Below, one piece after another: positions 15,814-22,694 of a DNA stretch of 22,694 nucleotides. The position numbers and the translations under genes are program-made. Location of the stretch: assembly GCA_025357895.1 (NCBI GenBank), contig JANYLL010000257.1, positions 1-22,694 of the forward strand, given 5' to 3'. The stretch is from Ignavibacteriota bacterium. Lineage in GTDB: Bacteria > Bacteroidota > Ignavibacteria > Palsa-1295. Below the pieces are notes generated by a model that did not search any database, was not told where the DNA came from, and was given only the letters and a program-made list of their open reading frames with translations. Every line of letters begins with the position of its first letter. Position 1 is the stretch's first letter.

Positions 15814-17226
15814 ATGCGCAAGATATTTATTGTCGTTTGTATCGCTTTCTGCTCCTGTCAACATCCGACTTCCGAGCCAAAATATAGCGGAAATTATCCG
15901 GGGAATATCAGCATACTAATTGAAGCAAATTGTTTAGGTAGTAATTGCCATAGTAATGCCAATGCCAATAACGATCAGCTCGACCTTACCTCATGGGAGG
16001 CTATGATGAGCGGCGGAACAACTTTAAATGAGATCATTCCTTTTATGGCTCTAAAAAGTCATCTATTCGGGCATATCAATACGGATACAACAGTAGGATC
16101 TGTTATTACTCCGACCATGCCTTCGGATATTGATCATCTTTCTAAAGCCGATCAAAAAGCGTTCTTTGATTGGATCAACCAAGGAGCAAAAAGTGCTGAC
16201 GGAAAAATCCCATATAGTGACGTCACAAAGAAATTATTTGTCGTTAACCAAACAGAAGATATGTTCAGCGTTATAGATGCCAATACGCAAAGAGTGATCC
16301 GTATTATTCCCGTTGGTCTTAAGTCAAATACATATCAACCGTCAGCTATTGCTGCAATGCCCGATCATAAGAGTGTTATTGTTGCAATGATAGGCGGTAA
16401 AGGGCTTATAAGAAGATACGATCAGGCTGCATACTCAATGACAGGGGAATTCACGTCGAATATTTATCCGAATGAAATTGCTGTTACTCCGGACGGTTTG
16501 AAAGGATATATCACCGACATCTCTTCGGTCACCGGTAATCAGTTCGTAGTTTTCGACCCTCTTACGATGCAGCTTACCAAGACCATATCTTCGCCACTTA
16601 TCCTGCAGTCATTTGCTGCTGCAGTTTCTCCTGATGGTAAGTATGCCTATATATCAGGCTATAACTCTGACAATATTTTACGAATAGATACACGCACTGA
16701 TTCGGTGATAAGTAATTTACCTCTCGGACCGGATGTTGAAGTACCTGTTTCGCAGGATTATATCAGGCAGTATTTACCTTCTAAAATAATACTATCTCCG
16801 GATTCAAAACGAATGTATGTAACGTGTGTGAATACATCCGAAGTTGTTGTATTCGATCTTGAGAAAGATTCAATTATTTCGCGTATCAAACTTCCGAACT
16901 CGCCGCGTGCTGAAGCGCTTTCACCGGATGGATCAGAACTGTGGGCGGCTACCTGGGTGAATACCGTCCATGTTATTAGTACTGCAACAAATCACATTAT
17001 AGCAAATATTGATAGCGTAAGCCAAGGTCCACATGACATGACGTTCACGCCCGATGGAAAATACGTCTATGTTGCCTGCGAATATCTGCTTGGTGGACAT
17101 CATCATAACTCATCGTATGCTGCTGTTTCACCATCTTCTTATGTTGTTATTGACAGGGTAACCCGAAAAATTGTAACTGTGACAGAATTACCGGGATACT
17201 CCGTCGGAATTGCAAACGGATTTTGA
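15814..17226 (+). CDS. Lipoprotein with heme-c-like segment and YVTN beta-propeller
   Basis: 470 residues with a lipoprotein-type start ('FIVVCIAFCSCQ', lipidation likely at Cys15). Residues about 30-140 resemble the cytochrome-c-like domain seen in planctomycete and Bacteroidota proteins: ANCLGSNCHS (Cys40, Cys45, His46, a CX4CH spacing), 'LDLTSWEAMMSGG', 'ITPTMPSDIDHLS' with a possible axial Met, and 'FFDWINQGAKSADGKI'. From about 145 a propeller follows with at least five YVTN-type repeats ('VTPDGLKGYI', 'VSPDGKYAYI', 'LSPDSKRMYV', 'LSPDGSELWA', 'FTPDGKYVYV'). A membrane-anchored electron carrier is plausible next to copper oxidases, but CX4CH is less common than CX2CH and heme attachment is unproven. 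Confidence 0.78.
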   Translation: MRKIFIVVCIAFCSCQHPTSEPKYSGNYPGNISILIEANCLGSNCHSNANANNDQLDLTSWEAMMSGGTTLNEIIPFMALKSHLFGHINTDTTVGSVITPTMPSDIDHLSKADQKAFFDWINQGAKSADGKIPYSDVTKKLFVVNQTEDMFSVIDANTQRVIRIIPVGLKSNTYQPSAIAAMPDHKSVIVAMIGGKGLIRRYDQAAYSMTGEFTSNIYPNEIAVTPDGLKGYITDISSVTGNQFVVFDPLTMQLTKTISSPLILQSFAAAVSPDGKYAYISGYNSDNILRIDTRTDSVISNLPLGPDVEVPVSQDYIRQYLPSKIILSPDSKRMYVTCVNTSEVVVFDLEKDSIISRIKLPNSPRAEALSPDGSELWAATWVNTVHVISTATNHIIANIDSVSQGPHDMTFTPDGKYVYVACEYLLGGHHHNSSYAAVSPSSYVVIDRVTRKIVTVTELPGYSVGIANGF

Positions 17227-17250
17227 AATTAACATATAGTGGAAACAGTC

Positions 17251-17610
17251 ATGACTAAATTATTTTCCGCATGTCTTCTGATTTTAGCGTTATTCTCTTT
17301 CCCTGTTCATGTCTCAGCACAAGAGCGAGTTCCTCCGGACACCTCTAATCTACGGCATACAGAGACGGCTGGAAAAACTTATAAGGTTCATGCAATAATA
17401 AAAAAGATCTATCGCGAAGAAAAAAAGATCACCCTCAAGCACGGGAAGATCAAAGGATATATGCCTGCAATGACGATGACCTTTCCAGTATCAAAGGAGG
17501 CGCTTTTTGATAATCTCACGGAAGGGAGTAAGGGGATCTTTACTATATTCGTCTTTAAGGGTCTTCCAACAATAAGAGGAATTAAAATGGATAGACCAGT
17601 GCGACAATAG
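17251..17610 (+). CDS. CusF-like periplasmic copper-binding protein
   Basis: 119 residues with a signal peptide (to about 24, 'PVHVSAQ') and a CusF-type OB-fold. The Cu(I) motif is KITLKHGKIKGYMPAMTMTF: His64, Met71, Met74 and Met76. E. coli CusF uses His36, Met47 and Met49 with Trp44; the position matching the Trp is Met71. The ATG at 17251 follows GGAAA by 5 nt and is preferred over an in-frame GTG 12 nt upstream, because it starts directly at the signal peptide. It lies 24 nt after the propeller lipoprotein, likely the same transcript. CusF proteins hand copper to efflux systems; no efflux pump is visible here. Confidence 0.88.
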   Translation: MTKLFSACLLILALFSFPVHVSAQERVPPDTSNLRHTETAGKTYKVHAIIKKIYREEKKITLKHGKIKGYMPAMTMTFPVSKEALFDNLTEGSKGIFTIFVFKGLPTIRGIKMDRPVRQ

Positions 17611-17820
17611 GTCTGAGCCAATCTACCTTCGGATTGCAGTTCTGAATCTTACTGGAAAAAATATTCTATCAAGAGCGGATGAATCTTTCGAAACAGGGAT
17701 CCGTTGATTAACACTTGATGCCTCGTTACTTTATCAGGTACTTATTTTACTTAATTCACAATAACTGAAGGCAAGTTCATTGAGCCTTTTGTTGTGACTA
17801 AACAACTTAATTCACGAAGT

Positions 17821-18570
17821 ATGAAAAACTCGATATTTCTTGTTATCGTCTTTGCATTCGGTACGTTCACTGGATGCAAAAGCGATTCGACGACGCCTTC
17901 GAAAGCTGCAACTTTCATTGGCGACACTCAGCCATTCGGCAATGATAGCATAAGATCTTGGGTCAAAACCGATGATAATGGCACTCCAACTTCGTTGGGT
18001 GTTACATTCAAGGAATCTGCCCTTGCAAGTCTCGAAAAGGACAGCATGATGATGACGATGCTAATGCTGCCTTCATCGGGATCAGGAAAGGCAATGCCAT
18101 TCGATCATATTCAAGTTGATTGGGCTCCGATGGGTGATCCCGCTCCGACCTTTTATAATGTGCCCTATCTCGACATACACTGTTTTAACGTTTCGATGAA
18201 TGAGATGATGGCAGTAAAAGAAGGACACGATACATTCACAGTTTCTTCCAAATATATTCCTAAGGATTACATGTCGATGGGAGATGCAGAAGCACAGATG
18301 GGAGTGCACTGGTTCGATTCTCTTTCCGGAGAATATCATGGGACAGCATTCAATCATACCCTCATGTATGGATTTTATCATGGTGATATGTATTTTGTAG
18401 AGCCGATGGTTACAAAATCTGATTTCGACAACAAACAAAATTTCAGCATTGACATTAAACAGCCGCAGTTTTTTAAAACAAGCGGTTACTATCCGGCTAA
18501 ATACAGTCTTACCTATGATGCGAGTGCAAAAACGTATTCATTATCACTCGATAATTTAATAAAGCACTGA
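17821..18570 (+). CDS. TTHB210-like (DUF5602-type) lipoprotein
   Basis: 249 residues from the ATG at 17821, chosen because it opens directly on a lipoprotein signal ('LVIVFAFGTFTGC', Cys19). A GTG further upstream would add nine odd residues. The body has 'MPFDHIQVDWAPMGDPAPTF', 'VPYLDIHCF' and 'MGVHWFDS', which resemble the TTHB210 family described from Thermus (DUF5602) and contain candidate metal-binding His (96, 120, 163). A Met run 'DSMMMTMLMLP' precedes it. Function is not known; the family was reported in connection with an ECF sigma/anti-sigma system in Thermus. The family call is from recalled motifs and should be checked. The gap to the CusF-like gene is 210 nt, so it may have its own promoter. 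Confidence 0.65.
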   Translation: MKNSIFLVIVFAFGTFTGCKSDSTTPSKAATFIGDTQPFGNDSIRSWVKTDDNGTPTSLGVTFKESALASLEKDSMMMTMLMLPSSGSGKAMPFDHIQVDWAPMGDPAPTFYNVPYLDIHCFNVSMNEMMAVKEGHDTFTVSSKYIPKDYMSMGDAEAQMGVHWFDSLSGEYHGTAFNHTLMYGFYHGDMYFVEPMVTKSDFDNKQNFSIDIKQPQFFKTSGYYPAKYSLTYDASAKTYSLSLDNLIKH

Positions 18571-18686
18571 TTTAGGATAGTATCAAAAGCCTGTCCGTTG
18601 CCAATTATTTTATTTCAGGGCGCACCTGCTGCTTATTACTTGCACATAATCGCATAACCAAGGGCAGAAGAATTATTCTCTAATGT

Positions 18687-18722
18687 GAATAGGGATTATT
18701 TATCGAATAGGGATTATTTATC
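18687..18722. repeat. Tandem direct repeat, 18 bp x 2
   Basis: GAATAGGGATTATTTATC occurs at 18687-18704 and again, identical, at 18705-18722. It lies in the 183-nt gap between the convergent TTHB210-like and Csp3 genes. Nothing else was recognised in this gap. The repeat may be a replication-slippage product or part of the transcript ends. Confidence 0.6.
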
Positions 18723-18753
18723 GATATTATTTCTATTAACTGCTTGTGGGATA

Positions 18754-19086
18754 CTATTGCGACATTTTCCTGCAGGCTTCTGCACATCGGCGACACGCTT
18801 GGGCGCATAGCTTACAATGTTCCATATCTGAATGTTTTTCGCATTCTGCAGCACATGCTTCACAAACCTCGGCACATAAGGTGCATATTTTTTTTGCGAA
18901 TTCACTGCCGCTACCCATATAGCTTGCAGCGAGAAAACATATTGATGAGCAATCATAATCGAGTTTGATACATCTGGCAAGCGCCATTATATCCTTTTCG
19001 TTAAGGCATCCGGCAGCACAGTGCTTGCATATGATCGCACAAGCGAGGCATTCATCAATACAGTGTTGATATTTTTCGTGACTCAT
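18754..19086 (-). CDS. Cytosolic copper-storage protein, Csp3/four-helix-bundle type
   Basis: 110 residues with 19 Cys, arranged in helix-like Cx3C and Cx2C repeats: 'HCIDECLACAIICKHCAAGC', 'CIKLDYDCSSIC', 'CTLCAEVCEACAAEC', 'CKLCAQACRRCAEAC'. This is the Csp family (four-helix bundle, formerly DUF326) whose core is lined by Cys that hold many Cu(I) ions. There is no signal peptide, so it is the Csp3 type that stays in the cytosol. The ATG at 19086 opens the protein; no clear ribosome-binding site is seen. It is transcribed divergently from the copper radical oxidase and convergently with the TTHB210-like gene. Storage of copper for the secreted enzymes, or detoxification, is a reasonable inference. 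Confidence 0.92.
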   Translation of the reverse strand: MSHEKYQHCIDECLACAIICKHCAAGCLNEKDIMALARCIKLDYDCSSICFLAASYMGSGSEFAKKICTLCAEVCEACAAECEKHSDMEHCKLCAQACRRCAEACRKMSQ

Positions 19087-19240
19087 TTTTGTAATTTGAT
19101 TAAAAAAGTAAAAAGAAGGGGAGAAGGGGAGAATAAGAGAAAAATAGAACAGACATAATCTTGGGGAGGTTCTCTGTCAATTGGTCTTAAATAGTTTGTA
19201 ACTACCGACGAAAAACTGTGTTTAATAATACCATTATCTA

Positions 19241-21244
19241 ATGTCTATGAAAATTTTTTATTCTATTTGCGGCTCCGTAAGTATTCTTTTTGCATCAATC
19301 TTCTTTTCGAATGTTTCCGCGCAACAGATTTATGGTACTGTTCACGATCAGGCAGGAATTCCACTTGCCAATGCAAGAGTAACACTTTTCTCGGAGGACA
19401 CCACCTTCTTTTCAGAATCCCGAAGTAATACAGCGGGATATTTCACTTTTTACACAGTTGTTCCTCCAGGAAAATATGAACTCGGAGTAACTTCGACTGG
19501 AAATGAATATAAGCAGGTCGCGCTTACTGTCGATAAGACAAACCTTACAAGCTTCGATTTCCGACTCTCAGCCGATACTAATAAGGGAATTTGGGAAGTA
19601 CTGAATAAAGCGGGCGAAAGACTTGGTGGCACAAACTCCGCTACTCTGCTGCCTGATGGAAGAATTCTATATTGCCATGATACACAAGATCCGATTCTTT
19701 TCGATCCGGTAAAAAATACGATCCGGAAAGCGGCAAAATCCCAAAGCATTCAGGGTTGTGCGGCAGTAGGATTGCTTCAAGACGGAAGAGTAATTTTTGT
19801 AGGCGGCGCCGCAACTGAAGTCTATGGTCCGGGAACGCGGCAAGTAAAGACATATAATCCTCTAAAGGATGAGTGGAAAGTTGAAAATACTATAAACGAT
19901 TACCGGTGGTATCCTTCTATGATTCAATTTCCTGATGGAGAATTGCTTGCAATAGGAGGCGGAGGATTGGATAATCCAAAACGAGTCAAGACTTGCGAGA
20001 TCATGAATCCGAAAACAATGACCTGGACTTATACCGATACCGTAACAATCGGCAATGAAGTTTCTCCGATTGCTTTGCTCAAAACAGGAGAGGTCTTAAT
20101 GACTCATCGTCCTCCGCAACTATTTAATCCCGATACGAGAAAATGGAGACTCGCAGCGGCTTTCGTTCAAGGACCACGGAATCCGGACGGTCAACACCCC
20201 GACCACGAAATAACCGTACTACCAAATGGAAAAGTTGTTTCCATAGGGTATGATTCCCGGTACTATCCTTCAAAGCCTGCCGATAATGTAGAAATTTATG
20301 ATCCTCTTTTGAATTCATGGAAACTTGGCGCTAACATGCTGCCCATTCGCTATTGGTGCAAATCTACTTTACTTCCTGATAAAAAAATTCTTGTGACCGG
20401 TGGATTTAAGGTAACCACAAACGATAGTTCATATGTAAATGAATGGGGAGCTATGAGATTAGCTGATATGTACGATCCTTATAACGATTCTTGGCAAAGA
20501 ATGAGCGGGTTGAACTTTGCAAGAGAGTATCATTCTACACCGATTCTCATACCCGATGGGCGAGTTGTTCTTACAGGCGGAGAAGGCAAGCCGGGTGAAG
20601 AACCCAAAGATACGAGTGTAATAGAAGGTTTTAGTCCTCCTTATCTATTTAAGGGAATAAGACCGGAAATAAAAGATTTGAACCAAACAGATTTTTCAAG
20701 AGGATCTGAAATTGTCTTTCGGATTGCAAAAACTTCTGCGCTGACGAGTATCGTATTGAAAGGAACGGAAGCAGTTACACACTTCATGAATACGGGCATT
20801 GCAAGATTTTTAGAGCTTCCGTTCACGCAATCGGGGGATACCATTCACGCAGTCTTGCCAAAAGATAATGTAGAACTTCCAATCGGTTACTATATACTTT
20901 TTGCCATGACAGATGATGTTCCATCTGTTGGGAAAATTTTACATATCACTCCATCCAATCCCGGCGCCGTTTCTTTTGATGGTGACTTAAATAAGCAAAT
21001 TTCTGCTTTCCCCAATCCATTCCATAATGCTACGACTGTGCGTTTTTTTCTTCCCAACCAAGAAAAGCTCAATTGTGAATTATATTCGATTTTAGGTGAA
21101 AAAATAAGAAGCTACTCTTCAAAAGAATATATTGCAGGGTGGAATTCCTTTTCCATTGACGAACCTGCTCTTATTTCCGGTTTACATACCCTTATTCTCA
21201 GTGGAGAAAATTCTGTATTTTACTTAAAATTAATAACTTACTAA
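19241..21244 (+). CDS. Copper radical oxidase (glyoxal/galactose oxidase-like), T9SS-exported
   Basis: 667 residues: signal peptide (to about 28, 'SNVSAQ'), a carboxypeptidase-regulatory-like beta domain (about 29-110; 'IYGTVHDQAGIPLANARVTL'), a kelch-type propeller (about 115-460), the DUF1929 C-terminal domain (about 462-570; 'IEGFSPPYLFKGIRP', 'LPIGYYILFAMTDDVPS') and a T9SS domain (about 585-667; 'ISAFPNPFHN'). All copper-radical residues match: Cys173 (GCAAVGLLQDGRVIFVGG), Tyr224 (YRWYPSM), Tyr430-His431 (REYHSTPILIPDG) and His514 (VTHFMNTG), equal to Cys228, Tyr272, Tyr495, His496 and His581 of galactose oxidase. It should oxidise an alcohol or aldehyde with O2, making H2O2, outside the cell. 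The substrate is unknown; the RWYP context favours the glyoxal-oxidase side. Confidence 0.9.
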   Translation: MSMKIFYSICGSVSILFASIFFSNVSAQQIYGTVHDQAGIPLANARVTLFSEDTTFFSESRSNTAGYFTFYTVVPPGKYELGVTSTGNEYKQVALTVDKTNLTSFDFRLSADTNKGIWEVLNKAGERLGGTNSATLLPDGRILYCHDTQDPILFDPVKNTIRKAAKSQSIQGCAAVGLLQDGRVIFVGGAATEVYGPGTRQVKTYNPLKDEWKVENTINDYRWYPSMIQFPDGELLAIGGGGLDNPKRVKTCEIMNPKTMTWTYTDTVTIGNEVSPIALLKTGEVLMTHRPPQLFNPDTRKWRLAAAFVQGPRNPDGQHPDHEITVLPNGKVVSIGYDSRYYPSKPADNVEIYDPLLNSWKLGANMLPIRYWCKSTLLPDKKILVTGGFKVTTNDSSYVNEWGAMRLADMYDPYNDSWQRMSGLNFAREYHSTPILIPDGRVVLTGGEGKPGEEPKDTSVIEGFSPPYLFKGIRPEIKDLNQTDFSRGSEIVFRIAKTSALTSIVLKGTEAVTHFMNTGIARFLELPFTQSGDTIHAVLPKDNVELPIGYYILFAMTDDVPSVGKILHITPSNPGAVSFDGDLNKQISAFPNPFHNATTVRFFLPNQEKLNCELYSILGEKIRSYSSKEYIAGWNSFSIDEPALISGLHTLILSGENSVFYLKLITY

Positions 21245-21308
21245 CAAAAGTATATCTGTGCTAACGTTACTCTGCAACTTTTTCCCCTGAAAAGCATTTA
21301 TGTAAGAT

Positions 21309-21346
21309 CGGGAATTCTCATGAATCCCGAAATTGTGTTGTTTTTC
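21309..21346 (+). terminator. Possible terminator after the copper radical oxidase
   Basis: CGGGAATTC-TCAT-GAATCCCG is an imperfect inverted repeat followed about 15 nt later by a T-rich run. It lies 65-100 nt after the oxidase stop and before the next ORFs. The stem has one extra A on the left side, so the call is weak. Confidence 0.35.
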
Positions 21347-21363
21347 ATTTAAAAAAATCGTTT

Positions 21364-21486
21364 ATGATTACAAAACGAAGTGCTATCTTTTTCACATTGG
21401 CATTTTTCATTACCCGTGTCTTGTCGGCACAAACTCCCATAACAATTGACCCCAGCGGTTTTGGTTTGGTGCTGTTATGCATCTAA
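21364..21486 (+). pseudogene. Signal-peptide remnant, possible decayed gene
   Basis: An ATG opens a 40-codon ORF: a convincing signal peptide (ITKRSAIFFTLAFFITRVLS, then A-Q), followed by only about 17 residues ('TPITIDPSGFGLVLLCI') and a stop. A signal peptide with almost no mature protein suggests the front of a truncated or frameshifted gene, or a short secreted peptide. It overlaps, in another frame, the upstream extension of the Met-rich protein ORF. No homology is claimed. Confidence 0.35.
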
Positions 21487-21503
21487 TATTGAGTGTGATT
21501 GAT

Positions 21504-22286
21504 ATGTTACGTTTTATTCAACGGTCTGTATGCCTTTGCTTATCATGTTGTTTTGTTTTATCGATTAACGTTTTTTCTGCTAAAGCACAACCCATGGGAA
21601 AAATGGATATGGATACTTCATCCATGACGCAGAAGTATATGCCGGATATGCAAAATCAAATGATGCTGCCAATGTCTTTCTTTACTCACATGGGGATGCC
21701 ATTGCAGGTTGGTACTTATGGCATAAGAATAGCAGCGGTGTCATCTCAGAATGAAGGTAAATCAAATATCGAGTACAATTTCCAGCTTGAAACCGGTCTA
21801 TCAAAAACTGTTGGGCTCTTTATTGGCGGTGAGGGATTATTTGACGATCCTACCTTAGAAGCCATGGTGCAGTTTTTAGTTCTGAAAAGTAAAGACGGAA
21901 TGAGCGGGTTCTCGCCTTTGATCGAATTTGAGTTTCCCCTCGGTAAAGAAGCTCATAGAAGCGTTTATACGTTAGTTGGCTTTGCTACAACCCTATCAAG
22001 CTCGGATCTCGCATTCAATCAAGTGCTTCATTACAGCCCGTTGGAAGATCTGGTTGAAGGAAGCGCTTCGTTTGTTTTCAAGTTATCGGAGCAGATTTTT
22101 CTTGTCTCTGAAATTTCAGGTGTTGGTCAAAGCGGAGAACGTCCGATTCTTAATCTGCTTGGAGGTGTAAAGGTGAAACTCATGGAGAATTTCTTCCTAG
22201 GTGCTGCATTACAATTCCCGCTTACGAACAATAGGGAGTATTCATCTAGATATGTTTTCCAACCAAATATAATGCTTCATGAATAA
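21504..22286 (+). CDS. Met-rich outer-membrane beta-barrel protein
   Basis: 260 residues from the ATG at 21504, which gives a normal signal peptide (about 1-29, 'SINVFSAKAQ'); an in-frame ATG nine codons earlier would give an unusual extension. The mature N-terminus is Met-rich: 'PMGKMDMDTSSMTQKYMPDM' and 'MMLPMSFFTHMGMP', about fourteen Met in 40 residues with His, a typical Cu(I)/Ag(I)-binding composition. The rest is beta-barrel-like ('GTYGIRIAAVSS', 'LSKTVGLFIGGEGLF', 'HRSVYTLVGFATTL', 'NFFLGAALQFPL'). Its position between the copper oxidase and a Cys-rich protein supports a copper role. Its strand pattern resembles that of the barrel protein at 7535-8371, but the sequences are clearly different. 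Confidence 0.72.
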   Translation: MLRFIQRSVCLCLSCCFVLSINVFSAKAQPMGKMDMDTSSMTQKYMPDMQNQMMLPMSFFTHMGMPLQVGTYGIRIAAVSSQNEGKSNIEYNFQLETGLSKTVGLFIGGEGLFDDPTLEAMVQFLVLKSKDGMSGFSPLIEFEFPLGKEAHRSVYTLVGFATTLSSSDLAFNQVLHYSPLEDLVEGSASFVFKLSEQIFLVSEISGVGQSGERPILNLLGGVKVKLMENFFLGAALQFPLTNNREYSSRYVFQPNIMLHE

Positions 22287-22342
22287 TTTTCTTCTAAAAA
22301 AGCTATTATAATCAAGAATGTCGCTAAAAGAAACCTTTTGGT

Positions 22343-22694
22343 ATGAGAAATGGTTTTAACACTATGCTTCGCATTATAGTCCTGACGGCACTTATTTTTT
22401 CCACTGTCGGCGTTACGATAGTTAATTGCACATGCCCGAAAGTAGAAGTGAAGCAAACTTCCTGTAGCTTATGTGATAAGAACAGTGATCAGAAAACAAA
22501 GTCCTGCTACCCTGATTGCTGTAAACATTTGGTCCTTAAAACTGAATTCCAACAACCGTCGTCAGAATTTTATCCGTTATTGTCAATTGTTATATGTTCC
22601 TTCTCGGTTGCCCCAAATTTAAACACCGTTTCTTATTTTCCTTCCCCTCTTCCTCAAAGAGATGATTCCAATACTATTTCACCCGGTTCGGTGG
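22343..22694 (+). CDS. Cys-rich secreted protein, 3' end beyond the window
   Basis: Open for 117 codons to the window edge, starting at the ATG at 22343 (a second in-frame ATG at 22364 is also possible). It has a hydrophobic signal segment (about 9-27), then 'NCTCPK' (Cys29, Cys31), 'CSLCDK' (Cys41, Cys44), 'SCYPDCCKH' (Cys55, 59, 60) and a second hydrophobic stretch 'YPLLSIVICSFSVAP'. The Cys arrangement and the Pro-rich end ('YFPSPLPQ') recall the Cys-rich protein at 9376-9738. A metal-binding role is inferred from composition and context only. Confidence 0.65.
   Translation, partial: MRNGFNTMLRIIVLTALIFSTVGVTIVNCTCPKVEVKQTSCSLCDKNSDQKTKSCYPDCCKHLVLKTEFQQPSSEFYPLLSIVICSFSVAPNLNTVSYFPSPLPQRDDSNTISPGSV

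Noticed and set aside
18082..18438. A 118-codon - strand ORF rich in His and Cys
   Set aside because: It is antisense to the TTHB210-like lipoprotein gene, which has a signal peptide and family motifs; the His/Cys content is a by-product of the complementary codons.
18687..18722. Start of a CRISPR array
   Set aside because: The two 18-bp units are directly adjacent, with no spacers, and there are only two.

Overview
The window is about 22.7 kb of bacterial chromosome and looks like a member of the Bacteroidota/Chlorobiota/Ignavibacteria/Kapabacteria group. Five proteins carry type IX secretion (T9SS) C-terminal sorting domains with the 'YPNP/FPNP' start and the 'G.Y' core. Signal peptides often end in A-Q, Shine-Dalgarno sequences are often weak or absent, and several lipoproteins have Bacteroidota-style lipoboxes. 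I cannot place it to genus. No rRNA, tRNA, CRISPR array, transposase or integrase was found.

Region 1 (1-2884, + strand) is core: the 3' part of mreB, then mreC, mreD and a phosphoglycerate mutase gene. Region 2 (2885-7489) is mostly housekeeping: a small lipoprotein, a leucine-dehydrogenase-type amino-acid dehydrogenase and a membrane YdcF/SanA-like (DUF218) protein on the - strand, then a beta-CASP metallo-beta-lactamase ribonuclease on the + strand.

Region 3 (7535 to the end) is the unusual part: a dense island of copper-related genes. The left arm (7535-15693, - strand) holds, in transcription order: a large beta-propeller/FnIII T9SS protein; a four-gene block (T9SS-tailed thioredoxin-like protein, small T9SS protein, and two translationally coupled multicopper-oxidase-like proteins); a 47-residue metallothionein-like protein not previously called; two cysteine-rich secreted proteins; a secreted HMA-domain protein; and an outer-membrane barrel protein. 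The right arm (15814-22694) holds a lipoprotein combining a c-type-heme-like segment with a YVTN propeller, a CusF-like periplasmic copper protein, a TTHB210-like lipoprotein, a cytosolic Csp3-type copper-storage bundle (- strand), a T9SS-tailed copper radical oxidase (glyoxal/galactose oxidase type) with its catalytic residues intact, a Met-rich outer-membrane protein and a truncated Cys-rich protein at the window edge.

A coherent reading, which is inference, is that the cell exports copper oxidases to its surface through T9SS and surrounds them with copper buffers and carriers in each compartment: Csp3 in the cytosol; CusF-like, HMA and Cys-rich proteins in the periplasm; Met-rich and barrel proteins in the outer membrane. 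The most interesting observations are (i) two coupled genes whose copper ligands look complementary, so that one oxidase site could be built from two polypeptides; (ii) the T9SS-exported copper radical oxidase inside a copper-homeostasis island; (iii) the small metallothionein-like gene; and (iv) a near-identical palindrome placed 10-18 nt after three - strand stop codons.

No gene-free stretch exceeds 300 bases. The longest gaps are 21245-21503, about 260 nt with a decayed-looking 40-codon ORF; 17611-17820; and 18571-18753.
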